64,000 bases of DNA from Thysanoteuthis rhombus (taxonomy: Eukaryota; Mollusca; Cephalopoda; Oegopsida; Thysanoteuthidae), in assembly GCA_963457665.1 (NCBI GenBank), contig OY735215.1, positions 37,560,325 to 37,624,324 on the forward strand, written 5' to 3'. Positions within the stretch are counted from its first letter, which is position 1; each line of letters begins with the position of its first letter. Below, in pieces: positions 43,703 to 53,345 of the stretch. The translations under genes were made by a program, and so were the position numbers. The notes below the pieces were generated by a model. That model had not been told where the DNA came from, ran no database searches, and worked only from the letters and a program-made list of their open reading frames with translations.

Positions 43703-44620
43703 ATTATTTGAAACTGTATTTGAAATGAAGTCCCGTTATTAGAATGTGTCATTTGGGTTAATTGGGCCTTCGACTTACCATGTTGGAAGATGGTAAGGAG
43801 CATTGTAGGATAGCTATGAGTAACTTTTTATCCATGCTGAATAATGGCGTGTATGATATTTGAAAATTTTTTTCTCATGGAAATATGTGACTGAAGAGAC
43901 ACAAAAAAATTATTGAAAAATTTTTTTAATGTTTAGTGTTTAAATCTATAAAAGTTTCTAGACTATATATAAGCAAAGGTTTCGATCTTGTCTTGTGTTA
44001 CTGGATGGGATAATGCATAATGTATAGCCACACTGAAGAGTTATAATACAACGAAACAGCTGTATGTGGATGATTCAATTATCAATTATAATAAATATAT
44101 TTCGGTTTTTCTTTTTTGAAAAAAGCCCCCATTTTCTCCCAATTGCCATCATTTTTCATTTGGGATATGTCGTCTACTGCCTCCAAGGACACAAAATGTG
44201 CCGTGATGAAAACATTCCGTCGTTTAGTGAGCTGGAATTGGATCCCTCTCTCACACATACTCACATTGTCAAATAAAAAGAAACAGGTCTATAGATTGAA
44301 CAGGATGCTTGATCCTGTGTCAAACAGCATTCATTTCGACCGTGTTGGATAGCCGTGTGGTTGACATTTTACCCATGTTGGATAATGGCGTATTCGACAC
44401 TTCGATCATGTTCGTTATGCGTGGTCACAATGGCATGAGACCCCTTGCCCGAATCCACTCCCGCAAGGACAGGTTACCATGTGTCCAATTGTGGGTTCAT
44501 CGATGTGTGCGTTCAATAGTGGTACCAACACCGTCGATGCTATCTTCTGGGAAGCCCGTTGTATTTCCAGACATTTCAAAACATGGTGACAAATCTGCCA
44601 AAACAAAAACGCAGCATTTG
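43703..44620. repeat. Two related segments plus short dispersed repeat
   Basis: 'gatagctatgagtaactttt', 'atccatgctgaataatggcg' at 43810-43855 parallels 'gatagccgtgtggttgacat' and 'cccatgttggataatggcg' at 44346-44395. 44024-44062 is the partner of 12905-12960. Together they suggest remnants of one unidentified family. Frames at 44309-44623 (plus) and 44415-44606 (minus) are open over each other and unassigned. Confidence 0.45.
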
Positions 44621-45335
44621 TGAAGAGATGTAAAATGGTCCCATATTAAGACTGAAGAGTCTGATTATGAAAATACTCCATGTTTTTATGTCTTTCCTTT
44701 GATGGTGTAATCTGATGAAAGGCTGCTGAAAGATTCCTGCATTTAAAACGCTACATTTTTTATCTTGCATTTAACACAAACGATACGCGAAATTCGGTTA
44801 AAGTTTTCACAAATACTCAAACACACCTGCAGTTCCTAGGGCCATTAGCAAACTGCCATCCAACCTAACTCGCTACCCTAAAATCTGTCCCTATCTCTTT
44901 CTAAATGCCTACAATTTGCTGATGTCTCTCTTTCTATAGATTCCTAGGTTGATATATACATATACATGCCTCCACATATATTCATCTATGTATCATAAGG
45001 CATTCATGCTCACACTCTTTCTGTGGCCTTTTATCACCCCTGTCAGTAGTAATCCCTAAATCGTCCTTTCACAAGCCAGCTATCTTAGAGAAGAGGTCAG
45101 CTGCTCTTGACTCCTGGCTCCATTCATCTTCTTATGAGAAAAGGATGGGAACAGAACAACGACAACACACACAGCCATTTCATAATAGGCGCTCAGGCAT
45201 ATATTTTTCAGCATAAAACATCGCTCCTAAATTGCTGACCTTGTGCCTCACATGCAACTATTACAAAACAACCGGTGGGTCCTATTTTTTAAAAAACTCA
45301 ATGGTAAGAGTAATGCAATGTTGACAACACTACGT
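44621..45335. other. No recognised feature
   Basis: AT-rich, no shared repeat or coding signal. Confidence 0.45.
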
Positions 45336-45339
45336 ATCA

Positions 45340-45652
45340 ATGGCCGGTTCTTCAAGATCACAGCACTACTTGGAACTGCACAGATACTGAGGAAGGTGCT
45401 ACAGATATAAGGACTGAAACGAATTGTAGCCCTGACATGATAGGTGAAAGAGAGAGGAGACGTTAGCTGAGGACCCGAGGAGACTTATTGTCACTCAGCC
45501 TTCAGCGATAACCACTGGGCAACCAGTGTGAAATGCGTACTAGGAGAGGAAGGCTGGAGACTTGAAGAGACTTGCTGTCACTCAAACTCCAGCGGTTACC
45601 ACCAGACAACTGGTGTGAGATTCCAAATAATAATGATAATAATAATAATACG

Positions 45653-45655
<3 letters not shown>
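45340..45655 (+). mobile_element. LINE-B 3' end
   Basis: 'cacagcactacttggaactg' and 'cacagatactgaggaaggtg' encode the end of the LINE-B ORF (TALLGTAQILRKVL). The 3' untranslated part follows: 'tgtcactcagccttcagcga', 'taaccactgggcaaccagtg', then a second such block at 45573-45620. It ends in an AAT/GAT tail. The UTR motif occurs twice, so the copy carries an internal duplication of about 95 bp. Confidence 0.75.
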
Positions 45656-45710
<55 letters not shown>

Positions 45711-45718
45711 TTATGTGT
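45654..45718. repeat. (CA)n(TA)n(TG)n composite microsatellite
   Basis: CA, then TA, then TG: a nearly perfect palindrome of about 60 bp at the junction of two LINE 3' ends in opposite orientation. Confidence 0.95.
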
Positions 45719-45727
45719 GCGTGTATT

Positions 45728-45996
45728 GTGTCTACAATCTCTCTTCCGGGCGTGGCAAACATAACTCAGCACTTCCTTGTTTTGTTATCATCAGCAATTC
45801 TTGCTCTTTCACGACGATTCTTTGTCTCCTCGGCACTCGTTCCGCCATCCATTTGTTCGAACTTGTCAAGTAGGTCCCCACCGCCCCGCTGACAACTTCT
45901 GCCCCTCTCGCCTCGAATCTAGCCCGTGAATATCAAGTTTTCCGAGCCTTCCCTCCTCAAGAATTCCAACTGTCTCTTCCTGATTCTAAGCAACAG
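45728..45996 (-). mobile_element. LINE-C: C-terminus of another LINE pol protein
   Basis: The minus strand reads RKRQLEFL, REGSENLIFTG, RGERGRSCQRGG, DLLDKFEQMDGGTSAEE and FATPGREI, with stops between. This order corresponds to the C-terminal signature RQL-FLGHIMRKEGLENL-LTG-I-GKR-RGRQR--YL-SL--WM of a widespread animal LINE lineage that differs from LINE-A. Only the last 90 codons or so are present. It is inactive. Confidence 0.65.
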
Positions 45997-46117
45997 TTTT
46001 TCTTGTATTCCTTAATCCCTTTCCTCATTTCTTACATTCTTTGTTGATAATATTCTTGACATTCGTCAGCAGAAGTACATTGCAGTTGCTCCAAGTCATC
46101 TCTTCGTTTGTCACAAA

Positions 46118-46121
46118 ATTG

Positions 46122-46159
<38 letters not shown>

Positions 46160-46345
46160 TCTTCTATCGTCAGTCGTTGGATATAGACCTTCCCTAAGAT
46201 CCACCACATTTCTCTATCGTGGGCGTCGCGGAGCGAGTACTTTCTGAATTTGTCCAGTTAATCACTCCATGTAGTATTTTGTCGGTCTCAGTTGCACATG
46301 TGATTTCGGGGGATCAATGTCGTGAGTCGTGATGTCCATCGGTTC
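46118..46345 (-). mobile_element. LINE-A copy 7a, 3' end
   Basis: It starts with an ATC/GAT array (46122-46160), then the complements of 'cagtcgttggatatagacct', 'ctctatcgtgggcgtcgcg' and 'gtcgtgatgtccatcggtt'. It stops there, and about 85 bp of unrelated sequence follows before copy 7b. Confidence 0.8.
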
Positions 46346-46429
46346 GGAAAGTATTTTTGCATGAATGAAGCGGGAATAAAATCACGTTCAAGTGAGGAAA
46401 AAGAAAAGTTAAATTTGTCAAAAAAATTT

Positions 46430-46960
46430 CTCTACAGATCTATGTTATGAGTTGTGATATCCATCGGTTGTCTGCCATTCTTGCAACATGACCGGCCCAT
46501 TTCCATTCAAGTTTTTCTAGCAGATTCTATGATGTCTCAGATTCATGTTTTCTCCCTGATATGCTTTGCTGTCCTGTGATCTATCCATGTAAGGTTGAGC
46601 ATGATTCTCTCATGCGCGCATTGCATACTTATCAGTTTTTTGGGTCTGCCTCTTGGCTAGGTTCCATGTTTCAGCTCCATAAATGACTTCGGGAGGATAT
46701 TAAACATTACACAGCAGTCCAGCATTCTTTTTTTCTTCTCTCAATATAATCAATCAATCATTTTATTCTTTGCTTGGATTCTGGAAAGAATCTCCTGATA
46801 CTTATGAGCATCTGATTTCTACATCACATCTCTGTCGTCTGTTATTACACTACCAAGATAGTTGAATCTCAGCACCTGCTTGATTTTGTCCGTTTTGCTA
46901 ACAACTGTACGTTCCATCCTCATATAATCAATGGTTGGTTCTTTCTGTTTGCTTCAGTCA
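46430..46960 (-). mobile_element. LINE-A copy 7b, upstream part
   Basis: It restarts with the complement of 'gatctatgttatgagttgtg' and 'atatccatcggttgtctgcc', already present at the end of 7a, and continues into the RMLGI/AETW region and beyond, to about 46960. The overlap of about 45 bp between 7a and 7b means these are either two copies or one copy with an insertion and local duplication. Confidence 0.7.
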
Positions 46961-47435
46961 ACCACTTACCGTCTAAATCTTCTTTCAATTATCAATATTA
47001 ATCTACCGTCAACACAGTGTCGTCTGTACAGCGCAGTGCTTTTAAAACAGGCGAGTAATTCACCCAAGGGTGAATCAATTGTTTTTTTTTGTTTTTTTTT
47101 TTGTGAGAGAATAAAATTGAAGTGGTGAGAGAAAAGCGAACGGAATATAAACGATGAATGAATTATGTTGTAAATATAGACATTAAGGAAACATTCTTCC
47201 TGAGAATATAATTGTAAGTTCTGAGACTGTTGTTTACTAAGTTTAAGTAATCTTTTTTTTTTTACGTATATTCAGCATATTCCAGGACGAACATTCAAGA
47301 AATGAGTTAATTCATGTTTCGTTTTCATGAAAGAAAAATTGATAAAAACTTGCCAACACAATCAATGATTGAACTACGGTAGCGTCAAAAATTGAAGGTT
47401 TGCAAAAATATCTATCGAAGAATAAATATGGTCAG
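46961..47435. other. No recognised feature
   Basis: AT-rich with T-runs at 47083-47102 and 47252-47262. Confidence 0.45.
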
Positions 47436-47439
47436 GAGC

Positions 47440-47700
47440 ATTTATTCATGAAACCACTGACATTTTCCACTGGGAACATCAAACATAGTGTAAAAAAAAG
47501 TCTGGGATAATAAATCCAGAAAAATAAGGTCCCTAAGAAGCTATTTTTCCCCCGACAAAATCAAATGAAAGATCTTTTTTTGTTGAATACTGATGTCAAT
47601 TTTCAAGTCAAACATGCACTTATAAAAGATAAAATTCTTTGCCACCTCTGTCGGTTGCAGTTGTTCGATCGTACATTACGGAGAAAAATACGAAAAAGAA
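47440..47700 (+). repeat. Rep-C copy 2
   Basis: 'tactgatgtcaattttcaag', 'acatgcacttataaaagat' and 'gccacctctgtcggttgcag', 'ttgttcgatcg' match Rep-C at 54100-54395. The 5' hairpin is decayed here. Confidence 0.65.
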
Positions 47701-48237
47701 AATTTGAGGAAAAAAAAATATATAAAAGCATATAGTTGCAGGAGATTGAAATGTACATATATTAATACTAAAATACAGAGTCGTATTCAACCACAGGTTA
47801 TGTTCTTTCCAATTTGCACACAGGCTGATATTTGTCAAAATGTACCCTCATACATTATTCTCCTTCTTCTGAAAATACCAATCGCATTTAGTTATTCATC
47901 GTCATAGAAATTACTTCACTTTTGCTCGTTGATACGCAGAGATACTGACGTACTTGTTGATAAAAACAGTATGTAAAAATTGGTATAGATCGATATTTAA
48001 ACACTTGAAACAAGATAAAGATACAATAGGACACGTTGAAATCTATTAAGGAGATTCGTAAGCCTTCAGTTTGATCTGGCTTTGAGATTAAATTGTTAGC
48101 AGCATAGTTTTAAGTTGAGATAAGCAAATGTAATCACGTCATGCTATTTTGCATTACATCACTACCTCTTTTTAGTTAATTTTTAGTTAATTTACTAGTT
48201 GAAACGTTGACGACGAATGGATTTTCAAATTTTCGTA

Positions 48238-48240
<3 letters not shown>
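47701..48240. other. No recognised feature
   Basis: AT-rich, no shared repeat. Confidence 0.45.

Positions 48241-48242
<2 letters not shown>

Positions 48243-48272
<30 letters not shown>
48243..48272. repeat. (TA)n microsatellite
   Basis: Short TA array. Confidence 0.95.
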
Positions 48273-48274
<2 letters not shown>

Positions 48275-48334
48275 TTTAAATCTAAATTCTCAAGTTGTTC
48301 ATTCTCTCTCTATTTGTTTCTTTCAATAAACCAG

Positions 48335-48556
48335 TATTAAGTGTGTTATAAAATTCTCAAATGGCAGTGGGCTGGCCATGTTGCAAGCATGGCGGATCCC
48401 CCGACATCACATGCATAACTGAGGCCGGCAGAATATTAGATGGAGAGACGAGCTTGATAAATTTAGAAAGTATTGGCTCCACGACACCCGTGATTGAGAA
48501 GTTTGGCGAATCCTGGGGAAGGTCTATGTCCAAAAATGAACGTTAAAAAACTGATG

Positions 48557-48590
<34 letters not shown>
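48335..48590 (+). mobile_element. LINE-A copy 8, extreme 3' end with (GAT)n tail
   Basis: It begins in the codons for the GHVA region ('gcagtgggctggccatgttg'), then 'ctgaggccggcagaatatta', 'gatggagagacgagc', 'gaatcctggggaaggtctat', and the stop region 'gttaaaaaactgatgagg'. It passes directly into GATGATGAT (48553-48590). This is the cleanest view of how this LINE ends. Confidence 0.85.
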
Positions 48591-48592
<2 letters not shown>

Positions 48593-48594
48593 GC

Positions 48595-48668
48595 ATGGAT
48601 ATATATAATCTGACAGAATAATTATAGATTGCGTTCAACGTAGCGTTGCTATTGCCATTGAGCTAAAC
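48595..48668 (-). mobile_element. tRNA-like SINE remnant
   Basis: On the reverse complement it reads 'ccgtttagctcaatggcaat', 'agcaacgctacgttgaac', then directly the far tail 'attattctgtcagat'. Head and tail end are joined with the middle lost. Confidence 0.55.
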
Positions 48669-48784
48669 GGTCAACAGTAATGAAAATGCAAAAATATCTG
48701 TTTACACTCAAAATTTTCATCTTGATTATTCTTGGTCTATATCAGCTATATTCCAACACGACTGTCATGTATTATGAAATCGAT

Positions 48785-49005
48785 ACATATGATCTGATAG
48801 AATAATCATGCATAGCGTTATATTATATAGAAACTCTTATTTGAAATGATCTCTTGTCGTTACAAGGTTGATGTATCACTTAGTCTTAACAACGTTAATA
48901 GAATTAAGTAGTGAAGAAAATAGAGCTGCTCCAGGACTCGGACACAGTGATCCTCTTATCTTTGAGCTAAACAGCTGTTGCTAATGCTGAAGGCCAAAAT
49001 AACTA
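48785..49005 (-). mobile_element. tRNA-derived SINE
   Basis: On the reverse complement, the head is 'cagctgtttagctcaaagat', 'aagaggatcactgtgtccg', 'agtcctggagcag'. The tail 'gagatcatttcaaataagag' and 'ttctatataatataacgc' ends in 'attattctatcagatcat'. It is the same family as 41180-41372. Confidence 0.65.
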
Positions 49006-49164
49006 TTTTTATTATTCAAAAAGTTTACTACGTCATTGGAATATAAAATTCGATTTTACTACGTCAATAGCCCCCCCCCCTTGGCGCGCAAAGAATGCAA
49101 ATACACGTGTCCAATTCAGCTTTGTCAACAAAGTTAGAAAGGGGTATGTGTATTTGGTCGTGTC

Positions 49165-49530
49165 TGTTTGTCTGCTCATCTGTCCTGTGTTCTTTTGTTC
49201 GTCTTTTTACAAGAGATCTGAAATATTGATTGAATTTCAATGTATTTTCATGGGATGATTGGCAATGAGGTACGAAAAGATGAAAAAATGTTGGGGCGGA
49301 TTCAGGAATTCTTTGATTGAGAGATATTCATTTCCCTTTTTTTCTCTTTCAATTACATGTATGCATACGTTCATGGTTGTCCACACAATATCTTCCAAGA
49401 GTTATCATTGAATTTCAATTATTTTATGAAAAAGTGAGAAATAGACGACGGAAGAACTGATTAGATCCTGGTGAAGATTCTTGCTAATACCCCCGTTCCC
49501 GAATACCATTGTGATTTTATAAATTTTTGG
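49165..49530 (+). repeat. Rep-E-like units, diverged
   Basis: Two units with 'tttgttcgtc/ggttgtccac', 'ttgaatttcaat', 'gatg(a)--a-g', 'gcggattcaggaattc' and 'gaactgattagatcctggtg' resemble the array at 28140-28960. An isolated poly-C run lies upstream at 49071-49081. Confidence 0.55.
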
Positions 49531-49824
49531 GCGAGCCTATTCACGGTTACTCCCCTCTGAAAATGGCTTATGTATTCCCTTAATGCTTTCTAGTTATTAT
49601 GTGTGGATACTGTGGTCTACCTGCGACTTCTCTTCCGTCGCGTGGTTTGATTCTAACGAATGATCTGTTGCGAGGAGATCCCGCTGCTGTGAACAGGAAC
49701 ACGTACGACCTGGAGTAGCATAAGCTGATTTCAAGATAAGTTGCCCTGGTCGGCGATTTTGGAAGAAGGCTGAGAAGAATGACAAACGTACGGTGAGAAG
49801 TGTTAATGGGTTCAGGAGTCAGTT

Positions 49825-50000
49825 TGGTGCAAAAAAAAAAAAAAAAAAAAGAAAATAAATGAGAAAAGGAGGAAAAGAGGGGTAAGTAAAAAAACAAACA
49901 AACAAAAAAACAAAAAACAAAAAACAAAAAAAACTCGGAATGCCAGCGAGAATAAAAGAAAAAAAAAACCAAAGAAGAGGGAGAAAAGAGGATTGAACAC
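49825..50000 (+). repeat. A-rich / purine tract
   Basis: Poly-A and CAAA/GAAA-rich sequence. The 160-codon minus-strand frame (49580-50062) is Phe-rich over this tract and has no recognisable domain in its remainder. Confidence 0.85.
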
Positions 50001-50209
50001 AGAGGGATTGATGCAAGCATTCCAATGAGAATAAGGCATCGACATGAATAACGCAAATGCATTTCTAACTATAAAGTACCCAGAGGACCCGTACCTCTGC
50101 CAACGCCATTGTCACTATAAAACCGAAGGGAAATCAGTTCACAAATAGTTACGATGTAGTAGAAGTGATTGTAAAAATTCGCTGGACCCCCCTCCCCACA
50201 ATGATTAGA

Positions 50210-50600
50210 TCAGTTCTTCCTGAGACCACTGTGACAAAATGTTACTGGAATTGATTGAGAACTTTCTGAAAAAATGTGTGGTATTGACATGGAAAGGAAG
50301 GGGGTATTCTTGCCCATAGCCTATGGAAGACCATTCCACAAAATATCATTGGAATTTATTGAGAACTTTCGAGATATATTCAGTGGCGTGGATTTTATAT
50401 CCACGATGCAGAGTAGGAGATATTTCTAGATCAATCCTAAAATTTAACCAGCCCCCCCCCTTACTACATGCTCTTCCATTTTTAGGAAAAAATCATTTAG
50501 ATTCGTTGAGAACTTTAAGATATATTGTTTGGATACATAGCTAGGATACAGGGGGGAATCGTTGAGAAAGTTTCTTGAATCCAACATAAAATTTAAGAAC
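50210..50600 (+). repeat. Imperfect tandem units
   Basis: 'ttgagaactttctga', 'ttgagaactttcgagatata' and 'ttgagaactttaagatatat' near 50253, 50358 and 50503 mark three diverged units. Each is preceded by 'atcattggaatt/catttagattc'-type sequence. The unit is about 105-145 bp. Confidence 0.5.
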
Positions 50601-50691
50601 ATCTTCCATAGTCGGAGCATCTTAACCGATTTCATTTTATCACTAATTTTACTACATGTATGTCTGTTGTTGATATATGAAGCATAATCAT

Positions 50692-50852
50692 TTCTTCTTC
50701 TTCTTCTTCTTCTTCTTCTTCTTCTTCTTCTTCTTCTTCTTCTTCTTTTTCTTCTTCTTCTTCTTCTTCTTCTTCTTCTTCTTCTTTTTCTTCTTCTTCT
50801 TATCGTTATTATTATTATTATTGTTATTATTATTATTATTATTATTATTTTC
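50692..50852. repeat. (TTC)n then (TTA)n array
   Basis: About 110 bp of TTC with a few TTTTTC interruptions, then about 48 bp of TTA/TTG. It is read as poly-Phe plus poly-Leu (plus strand), poly-Arg/Lys and poly-Asn (minus strand). TTC/GAA arrays of this length can form triplex DNA. Confidence 0.97.
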
Positions 50853-51750
50853 ATTATTATCGTTGAACCTTCTTATTGCTTGTTTTGATGACAAAAAATC
50901 ACTGTCATCATTCGCTTACCAGTTTTTTATTCAATCTTATGATAGCTGATTTTTATGTTAGGCATTTCCCTTATCATTATTTTAGTAATTATTTTTTCCA
51001 TCTTATTGTTGCTTTTTGTCAAAACACTCCAGTACTATATACTCTTCAATGGCTCGATCAATCAGCACGAAATCAGAAAAAGTCAATTCCAATGATACTA
51101 GAACTCATGCCCACATCCAAAGAGCACGTCTTCTATGGACGACCCAGAGAGATGACAAGCAGTTATAATATCGTTACAAAAAAAAAAAAAAGATGCTACT
51201 ATAGCATCGGAGTTTACTTCTTTAATGTTGTGTTTCCGGTAGACTGTGTCTGAGAGAAGTTTATGGCAGAGAACCCTTTTCCCTTGAGCAATTGATCTCA
51301 TGCTTTGAGCAGAGCGCCAGCTTAGAGTGTTGATCAGACGCAAAAGAAGACTGAACCCAATCCACTTCAGCGAAAAATGGCTGAAAGCAGAAAGCCTGAT
51401 GCATATAAAAGGGTTGAGACTCAACTGGAATTTTTAGTCGAAAGGAAACAAAATGTCCTTTAGGGACACCCATCCTTCCCCAGGTAAGCTGAAGACAAGC
51501 AGGTAGGCAGGCGAATGAATGAAGCTCCAAAACCGTTCTTCAAACCTCAACCTCTGACCCTTGAAACATCCACGCCAAAAATAGACACGATCAAACCCTC
51601 ATTATTAGTGGGTCACCACTGATTTCTGGAGCAATGATATTGGGCTTACCAGAAGTCAACGAGCAACCTTCCTCCTGTTTTTTCCAAACCCATCCCATCA
51701 CCTCTGTCGCCATTGCCGCTGTCTCATCGTCTTCATTCGCACGCATAATT
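50853..51750. other. No recognised feature
   Basis: Frames on both strands at 50876-51253, 51098-51424 and 51261-51530 overlap one another. The minus-strand ones have normal composition, but I recognise no domain. A poly-A run lies at 51177-51192. Confidence 0.4.
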
Positions 51751-51752
51751 AC

Positions 51753-52440
51753 CATCATGATCACTCTCTTTTTAGCGCACATCGTTTGACATAGACCCTC
51801 CCCCAAAATCGCCAGACTTCTTTATTATGGGCATCGAGTAGCCAGAATTTCCTGAATTCATCTTGCTTGTCACGCCATCTTACGTTCTGTCAGCCGCAAT
51901 TTTGCAAATGATCTCTGAGGATCTATGTTGTGATTCGTGATGTCCAGCAGTTGCCTGACTTTCTTTCTGACATGTTTCCATGATATGTTTGACCCCTGTC
52001 TTTTCTCATTCATAACGTGCTGTCTTGTTATATTTCCACATGATGTTTCTCACGATTCTCTCATGTGCTCGTAACATACGTCTCAAATTGAGGGGCAGTA
52101 TTCTGGTTAGATTCCATGTTTCAGCTCTATAGGTGACTATTGCTTGGATGCATTAGTTGCATACAATTTTTTTTAAGACTAGTTGGATTTGCATGTTCTT
52201 GAAAGTAGAGCGTGCTTTACCAAAATCTTGCCAACCTAGAGTGTTGATTCACTTTATTTTTCCTGTTCTTGATGACTTCATGGAGACTCACTCTCCTAGG
52301 TAGATGAAGTGGTCCACTTTCTCCATGTCTGCGTTTTCAATTTGGATAGTTTGGTTTTTGCCTCCCCACCTCCATCAGATTTGTTGTACATGATATCTCA
52401 CCCTTCATTCATCAGATGGGTTTTAACCTGCATCCCGATC
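51753..52440 (-). mobile_element. LINE-A copy 9, about 690 bp
   Basis: The minus-strand copy has a poor ATC tail, then complements of 'cgtttgacatagaccc', 'tctatgttgtgattcgtgat', 'gttccatgatgtctc-ga'-type blocks, 'gattccatgtttcagctcta' (AETW region) and the upstream 'aagtagagcgtgctttacca' segment. It reaches 5' to the MNLSKTKVM area ('cagatttgttgtacatgata'), equal in extent to copy 4. It is heavily mutated. Confidence 0.75.
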
Positions 52441-52473
52441 TGAGTGAATGGAGTTCCTAAATGAAGGGATGAA

Positions 52474-52740
52474 CTAACCAGTATGAAGTATGATTGTCAA
52501 GTAAATGGATAATGAATGATTACCGTAGAGTAACGACCCGAAATCACGATTGTGTGTCTCGTCCAAGTTGTGTAGTTGTACTGCAAGCTCGCTTTTTGTT
52601 ATCTTCATGTGCTGTACTTGCTGTAATTGTAAAATTTCTTTCACTCGTTGTACAGAGATCAACTTGTAGTATCTGTTCTTTAAAGCCTCTGGGCTGAGAA
52701 GTTGATCATTTTCCGGGAACGTTCCCAATCCCGGAATCAC
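52474..52740 (-). other. Open frame of unknown origin
   Basis: An 88-codon minus-strand frame reads SPEALKNRYYKLISVQRVKE, ILQLQQVQHMKITKSELAVQ, then LHNLDETHNRDFGSLLY. Composition is protein-like and helix-favouring. I recognise no family. Bases 52650-52674, read on the opposite strand, coincide with a U2 snRNA-like block, which makes at least one of the two interpretations accidental. Confidence 0.25.
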
Positions 52741-52789
52741 TCACCAGCATGCTCAGGCTCGTGCTGAGAGCATCAACAGGATCCGTCCA

Positions 52790-52916
52790 GTGAACAAAGT
52801 CAAGCCTGCCCTAATGACTATGCAAAATCATGCACGAGAACATTGGGAATCTTGCACTACATGATTCATCCCGTGAACAAAGTCAAGCTTGTCCCGACGT
52901 CTTTGCGAAATCATGT
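52790..52916 (+). repeat. Direct repeat, about 82-bp spacing
   Basis: 'gtgaacaaagtcaagcctgc', 'cctaatgactatgcaaaatc' at 52791 is repeated as 'gtgaacaaagtcaagcttgt', 'cccgacgtctttgcgaaatc' at 52873. Both are followed by 'atg'. Origin unknown. Confidence 0.7.
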
Positions 52917-53009
52917 TCTCTTGCACCCTGAGCCTGCACGGCCTCGAACGTGAAGGATCCTACCTTCATCCCAACCTCATGTCATATTTTTAGTCATGGG
53001 GATGCTGAT

Positions 53010-53116
53010 AAATTAATTCGGCTTTTTGGTTGAAAGCAAAGTCTAGAATCTGCTTTTATCAGTTCGATATCTAAAATGTTCTGTATGTGGAGAGATGTTC
53101 GTTAAAAAACTGATTA
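53010..53116 (+). pseudogene. U2 snRNA pseudogene, 5' part
   Basis: The sequence aligns almost without gaps to the first 108 nt or so of metazoan U2 snRNA: CGGCTTTTTGGTTGAAAGCA (U2 CGGCCTTTTGGCTAAGATCA), then AAGTCTAGAATCTGCTTTTA (U2 AAGTGTAGTATCTGTTCTTA), then TCAGTTCGATATCTAAAATG (U2 TCAGTTTAATATCTGATACG), and an end like the Sm-site region (AAACTGATT). The branch-site recognition block GTAGTA is altered to CTAGAA, and the 3' half of U2 is missing. That excludes a working gene and is typical of retroposed snRNA pseudogenes. Confidence 0.75.
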
Positions 53117-53214
53117 CCACTTCAATAGCCAACTGGTCACCAGAGCCAGACCCTGACCTTAACCGAAAACCTAAAATTAACACTTTGCAAGCTCTTGGGT
53201 TGGAAATATATGAA

Positions 53215-53345
53215 TGAATTAGGAAGGAGAGATCACAAGGCATCACAGTACATTTGGGAAAAACAGAAGTCAGGGATATCGGTCAACATATTAGAAAACT
53301 CAAACAGCAATCGGCTCGACGAACTAGACGTATTCATAAATGTTT
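53215..53345 (+). mobile_element. LINE-A copy 10, short fragment
   Basis: The plus strand reads WRDHKASQYIWEKQKSG, then ISVNILENSNSNRLDELDV. It corresponds to WRDHKTAQYIRKKTGV-DII--VKTLKWQWAGHVA. Truncated at both ends. Confidence 0.65.

Noticed and set aside
44309-44623. A 104-codon plus-strand frame in less AT-rich sequence
   Set aside because: The opposite strand is also open over most of it, and part matches the repeated segment at 43810.
49580-50062. A 160-codon minus-strand frame
   Set aside because: Half is an A-rich tract. The remainder has no motif and other frames are equally open.
50677-50949. Poly-Phe/poly-Leu and poly-Arg/poly-Asn frames
   Set aside because: They are readings of the TTC and TTA arrays.
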